64,000 nt of DNA from Pleurodeles waltl (GCF_031143425.1 NC_090448.1:333696177-333760176); one strand, 5' to 3'; shown: positions 1-12,700, numbered from the stretch's first letter. Translations and numbers: made by a program. The notes: generated from the letters alone by a model not told the origin.

Positions 1-59
1 ATAATAGTTTATATTTTACCTGCTGTTCTGAAAGACCCTCAGAAGTCTCTTACGCATGC

Positions 60-430
60 TATTGCAGAGGAATACATCCTCCAGGGGTTGCAAGCCATCA
101 GGTGGGTCCTACAAATTGTTCACAGAGGCTATCTCCTTTCCTTAATTTTTACCCACCACACCTGTCACTACCATTGACAGTGGAGCCAGGATGGTAGCGC
201 TGGACTTGGAGGACGCCTTTTTCCATATTCTCAATCTTACCTGCCCACAGATACCTGTTGTTCACGGTGGGCCAGGAGCATTATCAGATGGGAGTACCCT
301 TCATATACTATGCCAAATTTGAGACGGCTGCATTGCAGAGGCCGTGCAAGGGCACCTACTTACAAATCATTGAATGACTAACAGTAGTCTCACATTCACT
401 TCGGCTAACTAAGACCTCTGTTTCCGCCAT
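60..430 (+). pseudogene. Decayed DIRS-type reverse transcriptase fragment
   Basis: Around 191-229 the + strand encodes MVALDLEDAFFHI, the RT motif A region typical of DIRS elements. After a frame change near 245 comes HRYLLFTVGQEHYQ, which parallels the LRFVVGHEHFQFTVLPFG stretch of the better copy at 58.9 kb. The upstream part (about 60-180) resembles the leader to RT in the other DIRS copies. Stops and frameshifts make it non-functional. No recombinase or terminal repeat is attached; the rest may lie left of the window or be lost. Confidence 0.6.
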
Positions 431-1259
431 TCATACACTTGCAATCTAAATGCAGCTCTCTCATGTCGTGGATATAACTGTCTCCTAACTGCTCATATTT
501 ACCTACTGCGAAATGTTTTAAACATGTCATGAACCAAGAGGTGGAAATGGACATATTTGTCACTTCATGTATTAACCATAATGCCGAGGGAATTTATGCC
601 AGGGTAAAAGGCAATTTCTCCAGTTTCTCGATGTTAAGCATGATGTAACCAGCTTCTTTTTTTTACCCATTATCTGTTATTGTCTGGTCAAATTTTATGC
701 TGCACATAACTCAGTAGAGTTAACATGTTGCTAAGGCATGAGGCTACTTTTAAGAACTTGTAATGTCCAACCTAACTGCATGATTGATCGCAGTTGACTT
801 TGCCTATGATCATTGTGAATAATGTCTATCGCAGAAGACGCAATGTTTAAGGTGTAAATTCTGTTGGACAATGTGTTCATATCATTATCGACAACAACTA
901 AAGCCTTTTTTCCATGTTTTCTTTATCAATCTGCCTTAAACGTGCAGCAGCTTCCATCTGGGATAGCTTACAGATCTCATTATATATGGCATAAAAAAAA
1001 GTTTGGAGTGTGGCTTGCTAGGACCCAACAAGAAATCTCGCAAGTTGACTTCCTCTTAAAGGAGACTAAGGTGTTCTTTGACAGCTGCTAAAGAGGGGGA
1101 ACATAACCAATTTTGACACAGTTTACCAACACTTTATGTTGTAATGATACAAGAATTTTGAGCGTTGACACAGCGAGGGTCCAGACGGCTTGCTCTGAAA
1201 CCCCATGTGGAATTAACAAAACGTGCCTGGCAACCATATGTGCCCATTGCCCACAATAA
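431..1259. other. Unrecognised intronic sequence
   Basis: AT-rich sequence without splice-bounded coding potential or a repeat I recognise. It lies between the DIRS fragment and the minus-strand retroviral remnant and may include that element's unrecognised 3' end. Confidence 0.5.
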
Positions 1260-1465
1260 CTACTCGCTAGGACGTGAATATGAAGAATTAAAGGTACCAT
1301 TCTGAACCCAAACAGTTAGCTGTTCTTGTATGACATTCAAAAATGTCTGCCAATAGTGAAATTTTGCAGGTGTAGGGATAATAGGCGTGTTCAGTTCTTT
1401 GCTAACCCAAAGCACATTGTCTCCTGAACCGTGTGATTTAAAAATATCAGCTGTAAGGGAATAAG

Positions 1466-1972
1466 TCATGCTCTAAACAAAGCCTCCCTGTCCTGTGTTT
1501 GCCCATCATTTGTTCCCCATGCACTCTTCAAATCAACTGTGTTTTTCCAATGCTCATATCCTTCAACAGCAAGGCAGGAAACAAAGGAATCCGAATATAT
1601 AAACTTTGTGTTGGTTGGTAATATTTTTCTCAATTTAGAAGGTGGCAATTTAAAATAATGATTCAGCATTTCTAACATCATGCCCAGTAAAGTTTGTGTA
1701 TGTTTTAGAACTCCCAACTGGTGGAGTCGGGCAATGTTCCCATTGTGTGTAATTAAAGACTGATCTTGGAGTACTAGCTCTGTGCAGAGTATAAAGTCCA
1801 TAGTGATGATAACAAACATTTGCCCATAATTTGCTGTGTTCATATACACATCTTCACTTTCAAAGACAGTGTGATATTCAAGCTCAGAAAGCATAGAATC
1901 AACTGTTTTAACATCCCACTCATCAGAAAAAATACCAGGTGTAATAATATTACTCATAGAAATTTTAAACAC
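1466..1972 (-). pseudogene. 168-codon open frame downstream of integrase, unknown
   Basis: This is the longest uninterrupted minus-strand frame in the element's 3' part. It contains TKFIYSDSFVSCLAV, which looks like an RNase H strand with an SDS/TDS Asp, and a Leu-rich helical stretch before it. It could be a second RNase H-like domain after integrase, an envelope piece, or unrelated. A second frame (1469-1260) continues it. I do not recognise the family. Confidence 0.3.
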
Positions 1973-2291
1973 ATAAGGAATTTGGATGGCCTCAGTAGGA
2001 CCATATATGTTGAAAGGTACTTTACCTCAAACAGTCCCACCTAGAATCGGAACTGCTGAAGTGTTCACAAAGGACAAGTCTCTTTGAACCTCATGGATAG
2101 AGAAGTAGGAGTGTGAAAACTTCATACACCTATTCCACAGCAGAGCATTCAGGAAGATAGTGAACATTTATTTAAAGAAAGAAAACAATGACAAAACCAC
2201 TCCAAATCATAAAGGCAAGCAGTGTCAACAGTATCCACTGGGAATACCATGGATGAATCAAATAATTGTTTTCAAGTCACATGAACAGCTT

Positions 2292-2600
2292 TCATGTCTT
2301 TGATACAGTTTCAGTTGCAGAAGCAGATGAGTTTGAGGAAAAATTGTTGATGTTGATGAAATAACCAGAAACAGTCTGTACAAACACAGGAGCCGGTGCA
2401 GAGCTGGTGGATCGACCAGTTGGTGGTGGTGGTTCATAATAGACAATGTCATCCGTCTGTGTTGAATTAGAGTAGTAAAGTTCTACATCTTGGACATTTG
2501 TCAAGGAAGTAGTAATATAAACTAAAAAACAAAGTTCATTTTCCACCCTCCTCATGCTCGAGGAGGAAATTGTAATATTGGTGTTTGCAGAAGTGTTATT
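2292..2600 (-). pseudogene. Open stretch after integrase, unknown
   Basis: This minus-strand frame continues past the integrase with several N-glycosylation-like sequons (NNTS, NSTQ, NFSS, NSS) and a Pro-rich stretch (EPPPPTGRS). Position and sequons would suit part of an envelope or surface protein, but no signal peptide, cleavage site or fusion peptide can be recognised. Confidence 0.3.
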
Positions 2601-3620
2601 TACTGCTTGTAGAGGTACATCCTGTGGGCAGTTAGAGGGGAAAGGGCACTACCCAATGGTCCTCGCGGTCTACTGTACAGGATCGGCCACATGTTGCAAG
2701 TTGATATTGTCAGTTGAAACAAATCGGTTCTCTTTGGAGCCAGGCAACAGTGATAGAATGATAGTTCTGGTACCGCAAATTCCCAGGACTGGAACCGGTG
2801 CTATGTAAGATGAGCCACACTCCTTTTTCACAGCAATCTTTTCTCAAACTAGATCCCCAACTTTAAGAATCCAGCCTGTTGATGTGGTTGGCAAATCCCT
2901 CATTCCCAAGGTGGCAGCATAGGTGGATGAATTCTCATCACAAAATTGCTGTAGCTCTGTAAAATAGCGACACGTTCATTTATGTCAAACGGCGATTCTT
3001 CCGCCATTGCACCAGGGCCATCAAGATCTGGGACATACATAGGTATCCCAAATAGGGCCTCTTAAGGAGTGTCTTCCAAAAGATTTTCTGGGCTGATTAT
3101 TTAGTGCACTCTGGACCCCATATAGGTGATGAAGTCAAGTTCGGTCTAAACCTAATACCTTTGCTTTTAAGGATTGCTTTAAGTCTTGGTTCCTCCACTC
3201 TACAATGCTATTACCCTCAGAATTACATGGAGAGGAATAATGGAGCTGAACCTCCATCATCCCCATGGTGTCCCTGAATGCCCCCGAGGCAAAAGCAGGG
3301 CCTTGGTCTGACTGGAATGCTGCAACCGCGTATGTCCGGATAAAGTCTTGCAAATCTTAAATAACAGTTTGAGCGTCAGCAATACGTTGTGGCCTTACCC
3401 ACAGGAATCCAGGTTATGAGTGAACTGCGACTAAGATATATTTGTATGCACCATCAGATTGTAAAGGACCACAGTGATCCAGATACACACATTGTAATGG
3501 TCTGTTTGAAATCAAGAGGGATGTCTGCTGTGGGCGTTTGACCTTTTATTTATTGGCAAATGCCACAACAAAGGACATTCTTCTTGGTCTGTTTGTATAG
3601 ACCTGCCCCCCAAAAGCGTT
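2600..3620 (-). pseudogene. ERV-like integrase remnant
   Basis: Minus-strand translation shows a CCGIC zinc-site remnant near 3575, then the core: QCVYLDHCGPL (first Asp), FQSDQGPAF (second Asp, near 3300) and EGNSIVEWRNQDLK (catalytic Glu, near 3190). All three DDE residues are therefore recognisable, although stops interrupt the chain near 3420 and 3360. A C-terminal segment (about 2890-2700) has a GDLV...SYIAPVPVLGI pattern that may be the integrase C-terminal domain. Confidence 0.68.
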
Positions 3621-3957
3621 TTTACAATAGAGAAATTGTGGCCATCACACCAACATGGGCAGATGCAACACATTCATGCGCTGCTTAAATGAGATCAAAT
3701 CCCCATTTTTTTTGTTGGGATCACTCAATCTCTTACCCCTGGAATGGTTGCGAATGCAATGTTTTTGGCACTAAGATGATAGGAATATTTTGCATGGTAT
3801 GCTTTTAGTAAAGCTAAAAGGCTTTTACAGCAGCAAGTGTCTCATTATCCATATGAGAACGAGTAATTGTAGCAACAGAAGCCGTAGCTACTGCAGATTT
3901 GTCAACTTAATCAGCCAAAGTGTTTCCTGCAGCTTGGTTGATCTCCCAATGTATGCA

Positions 3958-4465
3958 CTACCACAAGGTTTTATGCTTTATGATGTTCCCTTTGGAACCT
4001 CTGAACCCGTTCAGACACCAGGTGTGTAGGTGATCATTATAGGACTGGACACAGTAGTATGAATCACACACAGTCAGTGTTGGAGGTTCGGCATCCTCAT
4101 GTTCCAGTGCCAGTTGTGCAGTACAGTCCCCTGGGGTCTGCGTATAGGTATTGTGAGGGTGGCATGTTAGTAGGTGCAGGGTATTCTTGTTCATATTGGA
4201 GGAATGTTTGGGTCTGAAGTTTCGGGTCAAATATATAATCAACATCAGTGGCAGTCTGAGAGGTTGCCCATTGAATCCATTGTGGATGTAATGCTTCAGC
4301 ATTTGAAATGCTAGCTTTGCTGACAACCACAGGGCTGGCTGGTACCTGGGTAACAACAATAATGCATTTCCCTTGGGCAACTGGCCTCTGCTTGATGACA
4401 GCCATCTGTACAGCAGTCAGAGTTTTCTCTGTTCGTGCAAAACGCTGTTCTGCATTAGAATACAA
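3958..4465 (-). pseudogene. ERV-like RNase H / connection remnant
   Basis: Two overlapping minus-strand frames (4465-4097 and 4380-3958) continue from the RT thumb. The first begins NAEQRFARTEKTLTAVQMAV, equivalent to the conserved E-x-RxxxxEK-x-LLAV motif of retroelement RNase H domains. A frame shift separates it from the C-terminal part. A complete set of catalytic acids cannot be followed. Confidence 0.55.
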
Positions 4466-4502
4466 ATTAGATTGGTATGCTATGGGTATTGTGTCACCGT
4501 CA

Positions 4503-5600
4503 TTAAATGTGACTTAGATGAGCCCAATTGCACCAGCAATTATTCTGATTTGCAAGTTTATTTTGTTGTTTTGTGTGTCCTGTCATAATTCTGTAAGAAT
4601 GCAAGTCTGTTCTGCTGCTTGAAAAGTCTGGATGAATTAAATCATAAAGGGGTTTTATGCGTTGTGCATAATCATATATGTATGTTCTGCTAAAGTTAGA
4701 GAAACCCAGCAACGACTTTAGTTTCTTAAGGGTATTTGGAGTTTGCAATTGAGGGCAGTTCTCTAGAAAAGCTTGGGGCCAGACTCTGCTTCATCTGACA
4801 ACTCATATCCCAAAAATAGAACACTGTAAAGGCAATTTTTGTTTTAAAAAAAAATGTAATTTGTCCTGAGTGGCGAATCCTAGCACGATATGATCCCACC
4901 GGCTAAATGTATATTGAGGTTGTCATCTGTGAGATAGATGCCATCCATATAGGACAACACCTTGGGGTTAATATCATGTAAAAGTGATGTTACTCAGGCT
5001 GAAAACAATCCTCGATGTTTCTTATAGCCTTGAGGCAAATGGCAAAAGCGCCACTGCAAGCCAAGTGCTCTAAAAGCACTTAGATCCCTACTTTCAGGCG
5101 CTCTATTTTGGCAGAAAAAAAAATGGAAATAACCTTAGTTGCGCACTGTGTTGTTTATTAGTGCTGTACGGTGTGCTTTTTGTATTGCATATGTGCATGT
5201 TTGATTGTTCAAATGTCTGTAATCTTAGACTATTCAATATGAATGGTCAGATTTAGCAGTGGTGAATAACTAGTTATTCATTGCAGAGACACATGGTTCT
5301 GCTACCCCCTGGTAGTTAAGTTGTGTGAGAATTGCTCTCACTGGATCTTTTGCTTCATGTTTAACGGACATTGATATTAAGGCTGTGGTGTGGACCTTAA
5401 AGATATTACATGGTGGGGGAATCTTTATCCCACCCTATATGGTTACAGTACAGCGCGGGAGCCTGCACCAAAGCCCAATCAGCAGCATAGGCTTCAGTGC
5501 ATCTTTTTTTTTGTCTAAGTGTTTGGAAACTGAGGCAGTGTTGCAGAGTGGCTTATTAGGGCTGTTATTTGATTCAAAGTGGAATTAATATACTTTGACC
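4503..5600 (-). pseudogene. ERV-like reverse transcriptase remnant
   Basis: On the minus strand near 5060-4920 a segment reads FCHLPQGYKKHRGLF, then after a stop VLSYMDGIYLTDDN. These correspond to the RT LPQG box and the YxDD catalytic box; the second Asp is Gly here, a loss of a catalytic residue. Further down, 4748-4630 encodes LKKLKSLLGFSNFSRTYI, the RT connection/thumb motif (LRSFLGLxNYxRxFI in Ty3/retroviral RTs). The YMDx-IYLTDD spacing resembles foamy-virus RT. Confidence 0.65.
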
Positions 5601-5947
5601 AAAGGAATAATGCAGTGGAATATATGCGGTTAACAATTTGCAGGCGGTGTAATGGGAAACTTCAACCTTCTCCGCAAATAGAAATACTGATTCCCTGAGT
5701 AATTTCACTGGTGGTGAACGAAACACTTTGGTTGTTGTCTTTTATATTGAAGAGAATAAAGGATCCCATTGAAGCAACATATTTGGATGATTAATTCCTA
5801 AATGAACTTTGTTGATGCCCCTCCAATTGCAATTCACAAATATTGGACCATTATTGGTTGCACTCTGGGAGCAGTGGATGCCTGGTTTGGGAGCACAACA
5901 TAATGTAATACTTGGGACAAGGGGGAAGTGCGGTTAGAGTATTTTGC

Positions 5948-6400
5948 TCACTGGACAATATTGGCTTCCTTTACAACATCTGGAACTAGGACTGAGAAAG
6001 AAGGCAAAATGATAGCTTCCCCTTCTGGGAGCTTGCAGACAACTTCATGTGTCCAATCTTTTTCTGCCAATAATATGTCATAATTTAGTGTTAGTTTTCT
6101 CCAAAAAATAACTTTAATGGTGCGTTCTTTGGGTGGGGAGACATGCCTGTACGCTGTCTTGATTACAAGAAAGTTGTTAGTTGCGGTCACATGCAGAAGA
6201 TCTATAAGATTCTGGTAAAATATTGTGACCTCTCCCCCGCTGTCTAGAAGGGTCACTGCCCACGTCTTGTTCTTGATTAAAATTCTCAATATGAGTGGCA
6301 TCTTTGACTGAGACTGCAGCCACCTTCTTCTTTTTAAATTGGAACTTTTGTTGAGGAGCTTTTTCCTCCTTTTTAACATAGGTTTCTTTGAGTCCTTTTT
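5948..6400 (-). pseudogene. ERV-like aspartic protease remnant
   Basis: The minus-strand frame ending at 5948 contains VTLLDSGGEVTIF, the D-S/T-G active-site signature of retroviral proteases followed by the usual hydrophobic strand. The frame is open for 230 codons (6640-5948), continuous with the basic Gag-like tail, so gag and protease lie in one frame here. It stops before the RT region. Confidence 0.65.
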
Positions 6401-6537
6401 TGGCTTCACGCAGTCGCTTCTGTGTTCTGACCGTCCCACTCTCTCAGTCCGTTTATCCAGTGTGTCCTGGAAGGAACGAGATGGCTGTGTGTCAGAATAT
6501 TGGTATCTGTAAGGAGTTTTTATAGTTTCTCTATTTC

Positions 6538-7799
6538 TTAAATTATATCTTCTTTCTGAGGTCTCCAGTTGTGGAGATTGTCCTCTTTGACTTCTTCTGC
6601 CTTTAATCTGTTTAAAAAAAAAAAAAATGTAGCCCAGCATTTTTTAGAGCCCTCTTGTGCTTGTTTAGTACCTTCCTTAGCAGTGATACTTTGAATTTGT
6701 GGTTTTGTTAGTCTGGCCCCCAGACTATCCCAACCTATGCAAGTATAGGTCTCGGAGATGATCTTTGGCACCTCACGCTCCTGTTCCTGTTGAGGAATCT
6801 CTCGGAGCCATTGGTGAATCACCAAGGCTGCTGCTTCCCCTTTAATGCTACTTAATATTATTGAGGACGCTATGTCAAAGTTGCACATTAGTTTCATTTC
6901 AAAGTCAATGGTCGGGTCTGCCCTGTGTTCATTTTGAATACGTTTTACTACTTCCGGTAAATTCACAAGTGTCGGGGTAACATGTGCAGTGGTATATATT
7001 GCAGAAAGACTGAGCCCCAAGTGGCATAATCCTCTATTGAGGAAACCATTCCGAATGGCAAGTACATTGTGAGAATTCTGTTTATCTAGGGGTCCTATAT
7101 GAAGGAACACTGCTTCCTGCTGGTTTGTTTTTTTTCGCAACCCAGAACGGAATTTGCTCCCGCTTAGTGGGAACCTTACCCATAATAGAGTGGACTGTTT
7201 GTGGATTTATTACTGTAACGGCCAGTTGGTGAATAGCCGGGGCAGTCGTCCCAGGGGCGGTGTTTTAAGGTCTGCATCCCAAATTGTATTAATCGTCTAT
7301 ATATTGCTACATGCTGATTATATAATGTGCATATGTCACCAGTTTGCATAGCCTGCACATTGGGATGTGGTGTATACGTGGCAAATGTTTGCCATATTAG
7401 TCCAACATTACTTAAGGGACTTAATCTAACTGGTTGTACTACATGAGGGAGGGCGCCATTGAACCAATTATGGTGTACTTGATGAGTTAGAGGTATTTCT
7501 AAGTATTGGTTTGCTCTGTATTGTTGTGGTGTGATTGTAATTCTGTATGTGTTAAATGTATTTGAGTCTGCATTTACTTAAGGAAAGGTGACCCCCCCCC
7601 CCAAAACAAATTCTGTTCTGAATGTGTTGTAAGCTTCTACGACAAACGCAACATCTCCATCCTCATTTATTAAGCCATTAGCTAGAAGAAACTGTGGGAC
7701 TGGTTGTCTACAGTTTTCTCTGTTTACTGGCTGTGCCATTGTTAAACAGTAGGTATCAGAGACGGGAACACCAACGAGGGAAATCCTTTTAAGATTCAA
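6538..7799 (-). pseudogene. ERV-like gag remnant
   Basis: Several minus-strand open stretches (7799-7578, 7358-7176, 7140-6538) are connected by frame changes. The last has a capsid-like helical region (FEMKLMCNFDIASSIILSSI, then a QWLREIPQQEQ segment). It overlaps the next frame, whose N-terminal half (6640 to about 6300) is strongly basic with Arg/Lys clusters, suiting a nucleocapsid. No CCHC zinc knuckle is visible. The gag identity rests on position upstream of protease and composition, not on a recognised motif. Confidence 0.5.
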
Positions 7800-7830
7800 G
7801 CTTGAACAACCTACAGTCTAGATAGGTATC

Positions 7831-7877
7831 TGTTATGTTCCTCAAGTTAGCGTCACCTGAATAATGATGGAACCAGG
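7831..7877 (+). repeat. Left copy of 47-bp inverted repeat
   Basis: It begins TGTTATGTTCC and ends GGAACCAGG. It matches the reverse complement of 13224-13270 and 15180-15226 with one obvious difference (T for G at base 12). It marks either the left terminus of the element or a 5'-truncated leader. Confidence 0.85.
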
Positions 7878-8907
7878 CAGATGGAACCTCACCCCTGATT
7901 GCCTTCATCGTTTCCGTTGGATATCCAAGAGCTCCAGTGTGGTGTTGGGCGCTTCGTTCTTCTGAGCCTAACGGTGATGTTTGGAGACTGGTGGTGCAGT
8001 AGCCGTGCCGTGCTCAACCCTCTGTGGTATTCAGAGGAAGAGCCCATCGTTGCGAGGCTGTGAGCGCCCAGAATTGAAGCACTTGCATGAGCGTCCGGAA
8101 GTCCTGAACTTTAAGTGTTTCGTTTCTCTCAAGTTACTGAATTTGAGCGCTTCATTGCCCGGTGAGGATTGCCTGAGGAAGTTGCGGCAATACTCTTCCC
8201 TGGGACACAGTCGGGAAGGAAGTATTGCCTGACAGGCAGACCTGGCTCAAAGTTACAACGTCACACTATCGGCGCAGCGTTGCGAGAAGGAGGTGCGACC
8301 CAGGCAGAGGGGCGTCGCTCCTCAATTGAAGCAGCATTGACGCTGCGGAAGCGGAGTCCGGCGTCGCTCCTTGATTAAATCAGCATTGACGTGTAGAGGT
8401 GGAGCCCTGCATTCCCGGCACCACGCTATCCGGCGAGGTGTTACCAAGAAGAAGGTGGGAGTGTCGCTCCTAGATCAGTACCAGAGGTAACGAGGAGCTG
8501 TGTGTCTGGGAATTGCAGGGCACGGCGCTTCGCAGGAACAGCTTCCACACGGCTGATCAAGCGTTGTATGAAAGCTGGCACGCATTTCCCCTGAAATTGA
8601 AGCTCGCGTGTAGCCGCGCAAGAAGGGGTTTTGAGTGACCACAGGTATTTACCGCTTCTGCAAGCGAGATAGAATCTGCATCTGATGGCTTACTTTCCTT
8701 TTTGTTCCATAGTATTCCCTGCTGAGTCTTTTACTGTAGTGGGGCCAAGATTGATTATCAGCACTTAAATACTGAAAGACAAGAATCTTAAAGGAAAAGA
8801 AAAAAAAACTAAAAAACTAAAACAACCACGTTGGACAGTGTCGGAGTATCGGTGTTCGGTTTCTCTCAATTTTCAAATTCCCCTTGGTACCTGTGACAAC
8901 TTACACA
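7878..8907 (+). other. 5' untranslated leader of the gypsy element
   Basis: GC-richer sequence than its surroundings between the left inverted repeat and gag, with short internally repeated phrases (gcgtcgctcc, cagcattgacg) at 8280-8400. No LTR, and no primer-binding TGG next to an LTR end, is seen. It probably represents LTR remnants plus leader; I cannot place the boundary. Confidence 0.45.
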
Positions 8908-9740
8908 ATGGCGGCTGCTGGCATGTCACAGCCCCCACCATTTTTTAATGAAATTGGTGAACCTGTTCTACCCTGGAAAGAGTGGGAAAAATTATTTGAA
9001 TCTTACTTGATAGCAATTGGAGGGGAAAAATTCTCGGCATTGAGGAAACAGCATATTCTTTTACACAACCTGGGAGTACATGGACGAAAAGTGTATGAAA
9101 ATTTAACAGACTCTGATGATGAAGAGGATGGTGAGGGGGATGGCTTGAATGATTGAGAGAACGGTTAGGAAGTTAGAAAATCATTTTGGCCACAAAGTCA
9201 ATGTAGAGCTTGAGAGACATACATTTTTAAGTAGAACACAAGGTAAGGATGAAAAAATATCCAGTTATATTGTGTGTTTGAGGGGACTGGCCAACACCTG
9301 TGAGTTTGGTAACCTTGAGGATTCCTTAATACGTGACCAGTTAGTAAGATGTACCAATAATTTAAAAATTCTGGAAAAATTGTTAGTTCACAATCCAACC
9401 TTGAAGGAGGCTGTGGATATAGCCAAGGGGATAGAACATACGGTGGAGTGCATGAAACTAATTAAACATTCCCCGGGGGAAGAAGATGTCAAACAGGTTA
9501 AAGAGGTTAAAGCTCATCCCAAACAATAGATTAGTGCACTTAATCTAGAAGAAGATTTCAAAATTCATGAAATTTACCTCAAGATAAACACTTTGAGTAA
9601 CATGGATGGGATTAAAAGTAAGTGTTTTTGGTGTGGTAACAGCAGACATCTGGCCAACAATCCTATGTGTCCGGCCCGCAACTGCGTATTTCGGAAGTGT
9701 GGTGCGAGGGGACACTATGCGAGGGTGTGGGAAGAATGAG
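8908..9740 (+). pseudogene. Ty3/gypsy gag, broken
   Basis: The first ATG is at 8908 (MAAAGMSQPPPFF). A capsid-like domain follows (WKEWEKLFESYLIAIG), an acidic DSDDEEDGEGDG stretch, a frameshift near 9150, then the retrotransposon Gag helices (LENHFGHKV...LRGLANTCEFG). A stop at 9527 interrupts the frame. In the same frame, 9617-9735 encodes zinc knuckles: CFWCGNSRHLANNPMC and a second C-x2-C-x4-H whose last Cys has become Trp. Gag coats the retroelement RNA in virus-like particles. This copy is inactive. Confidence 0.85.
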
Positions 9741-12700
9741 AGGGGTGAGCGTAATGAGAAAAAGAATGTACATATTATTGAAGAGACCCAATATTTAAAG
9801 AACAAGTTTGAGCTGCAACTGAAAAACTTGAATGAGAACGAAAAAGGAGGTACTTTATACCCCACGTGTCTTATCGAACTGGATGGTATATGTGTAAGGG
9901 TATTTGCAGACTCATGTTCTCCATTTACGTTTATGGATTACAATATATTTGAAAATAATTTTAAGAATAAGGGGTATAAACTACAACCTGCAGACATCTC
10001 TCCTGGGGGTTACAATAATGACCCTATACCCCTGAGGGGCATGTTATGTCTCCGGATAACCTTTAAAGGTCGTCATACTAAAGGGAAAGTGTACTTCACA
10101 AACAGGGGTTGCAATCTTTTAGGGTGGAGACACCAAAGGGGATTAGGAATCAAGCTTGACCCTAACAAGGATGAACCGGTACTACAAGTGTGTGAATCTA
10201 AATGTGGCATGAGTGTCTGTGAGGAATTTCCAGATTTGTTTGGAGATGGATTGGGGTTGCTGAGGGATTACCAACATAAGATAAAGATGAAGGAGAATGC
10301 TATTCCTAAAGTCCATAAGGCCAGACCGATCCCCTACCTGATGCAGGAGTCTTTAAAACAAGAATTGAACAAGCTGGTTGAGTCAGGGGTCATAGAACCC
10401 ATTGAAAGTTCAATATGGTTGGCCCCCATTGTAGTCACTAGTAAATCGGGAGGAAGAGGAATCTGGTTATGTGTTGACCTTAGGGACCTTAACGCCAACA
10501 TATGGGTGGATAGGTTTCCCCTACCCAGGATCAGTGAGATGTTGAGCACCATGGGCCCCGCCAAATACTTTAGCGTGATAGACCTGTCCTCGGCATATCA
10601 CCAGGTAGAACTTCATCCTTCCTCTCGTTCCCTCACTTCTTTTATCACCCCGTATGGAGCATTCAGATTTTGCAGAATGCCTTTTGGCTTAGCCTTGGCA
10701 GCGGCTGATTTCCAGCGCATCATGCAAAGCATATTGCAGGGCATAAACCGGGTAATGTGCTTCCAGGATGATATTCTCGTTTATGGTGTTACGGTGAGCG
10801 AGCATGATGCTACCTTACTGAAGGTGTTTACGGCGCTGGAACATGCTGGAATGACTATTTGTAGAGATGAATGCCAAATTGGAGTGGAATCAGTTGATTA
10901 TTTAGGCCATAAAATACAAAGGATGGGGTAGAACCTAAACTCGATTTAGTGGTAGCTGTGAAAGAGGCACCTGCACCTACCAACAAGCAGGAACTCAAAT
11001 CCTTCCTAGGTTTAGCTGAGTACATGGCCAAGTTCGTGCATAATTTTGCCAAGCTCACAGCTCCTATGAGAGCATTGTTGTAAAAAAATGTCCCATTTGA
11101 TTGGAATACGGAATGTCAGGAGGCTTTTAGCAAGGTGAAGGAGGCCATTGTGAATTCTCCGAATCTAGGAAAATTTGATTTCAAAAGGAAAACATGGGTC
11201 ACTACTGATGCCAGTGGGAAGGGTCTTGGAGCCACCCTTTCCCAAGTTGTAGAGGGACAGGAAAGAATTATAGCATTTGCGTCAAGGTCACTGACAGCTG
11301 CAGAGATTAATTATTCCACCATAGAGAGAGAAACGCTCGCATGTTTTTGGGCTATCAGTCATTTTAGTTTCTTCTTCTTATGGGGTCTACCCTTCACTAT
11401 TGGAACCGACCACAAACCCCTCACCAGTATATTCACCACCCAGGGAAGAGTACATTCCACCCCACGCATTGCCAAGTGGATTTTAGGATTGGAAGGATAT
11501 CATTTTGGGGTGGAGTATGTTCCTGGCAAAAATAACGTTGTGGCTGACTTCCTATCTAGATCCCCGAGAGGGGTGGGAATAGAGGAAGGGAGTGACACTC
11601 TTGAACCTGTACTACACATAGAATTGGCTGGCCTTACCAGGGATGAATGGATAGAAAAAAACTCAACTGATTCTGTATTAAAATTGCTCCGGGAAAAAAT
11701 AGTCAAAAGTTGGCCAGAGAGAGCCAGATACCTCGAAGAAGAGCTCAAAGGATATTGGGAAGTGAGGTCAGAACTCCACATATCTGAGGACATGGTAATG
11801 AGAGGCGAGAGAGTTGTACCTCCGTGTGAGTTGTGGAACAAATTGGTGAGTCTAGCTCACGAAGGGCATATAGGGAGGAATCTTACCAAGAGTAGACTTC
11901 GAGCATCCCACCATGGATAGGTTAGTGGAGGACGCAGTAAGGATTGTATCAGTTGTGCCCAGAGCGATAAGACTAATGTTACAAGGAGGGCTCCATTGTC
12001 CCCTATTTCTGTTCCACTTAAACCATGGGACAAGTTGGGATTGGACATTTTAGGACCCATAACACAAATTGGTGTCAAAGGCAGATTCATTTTTGTGCTA
12101 GTGGACTACCACTCGCACTGGATGATGTTCAAGATAGTGAATCAGGTGGCTACCCAAGATGCAATTGATTTCCTGTCGGAGGCTTTCTTGAGGGAAGGAA
12201 TACCCAGCACCCTAGTAACCGACAACGGTGTGCAGTTCACCTCAGAAGCCATGAGAGAGTTTTTGATGAAATGCGGTGTACACCATTTTAGAACAGCATT
12301 GTACAACCCCGTGCGAATGGTCTAGTTGAGAGAGCCAACAGGATGATTAAGGAGTGTTTGCAATTGGCGTCAGTACGACATGTACCGTGTGAAGTAGCTC
12401 TTAAGCAAATGTTGTGGTCGTATCACACCACTCCAAATTTGGTTACGGGGATTTCACCATTCTTTTCACTCAAAGAAAGGCACCCGGGTACCAAACTTAG
12501 TCCTAATTGGCTGAAGGGAGGGGAACCATTCGATGAGCAGCGAGAGGAGGCTGCAACTAAAATCAGGCAACACCAAGAGAAATACAGGAAGTGGTACGAT
12601 GATCGTTTTGGCGTCCAGAGGAGACCATGGAGGGTGTGACAATGGGTTAAAATTAAGCTTCCCGAACACAAAAAAAGAAATGGTAGCATGTTTTCTCAAC

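Larger units (their letters stand above)
1260..7800 (-). mobile_element. Decayed endogenous-retrovirus-like element
   Basis: Read on the minus strand, the order is gag (7.8-6.5 kb), protease (6.4-5.9), RT (5.6-4.5), RNase H (4.5-4.0), integrase (3.6-2.6), then a downstream region (2.6-1.26). This is the retroviral/Ty3 pol order. Stops and frameshifts are frequent, so it is an old copy. The RT active-site neighbourhood (YMDG then IYLTDD), the absence of a CCHC knuckle with a basic Gag tail instead, and the integrase style recall foamy-like endogenous viruses known in amphibians. That affiliation is inference. No LTR pair was found. Confidence 0.68.
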
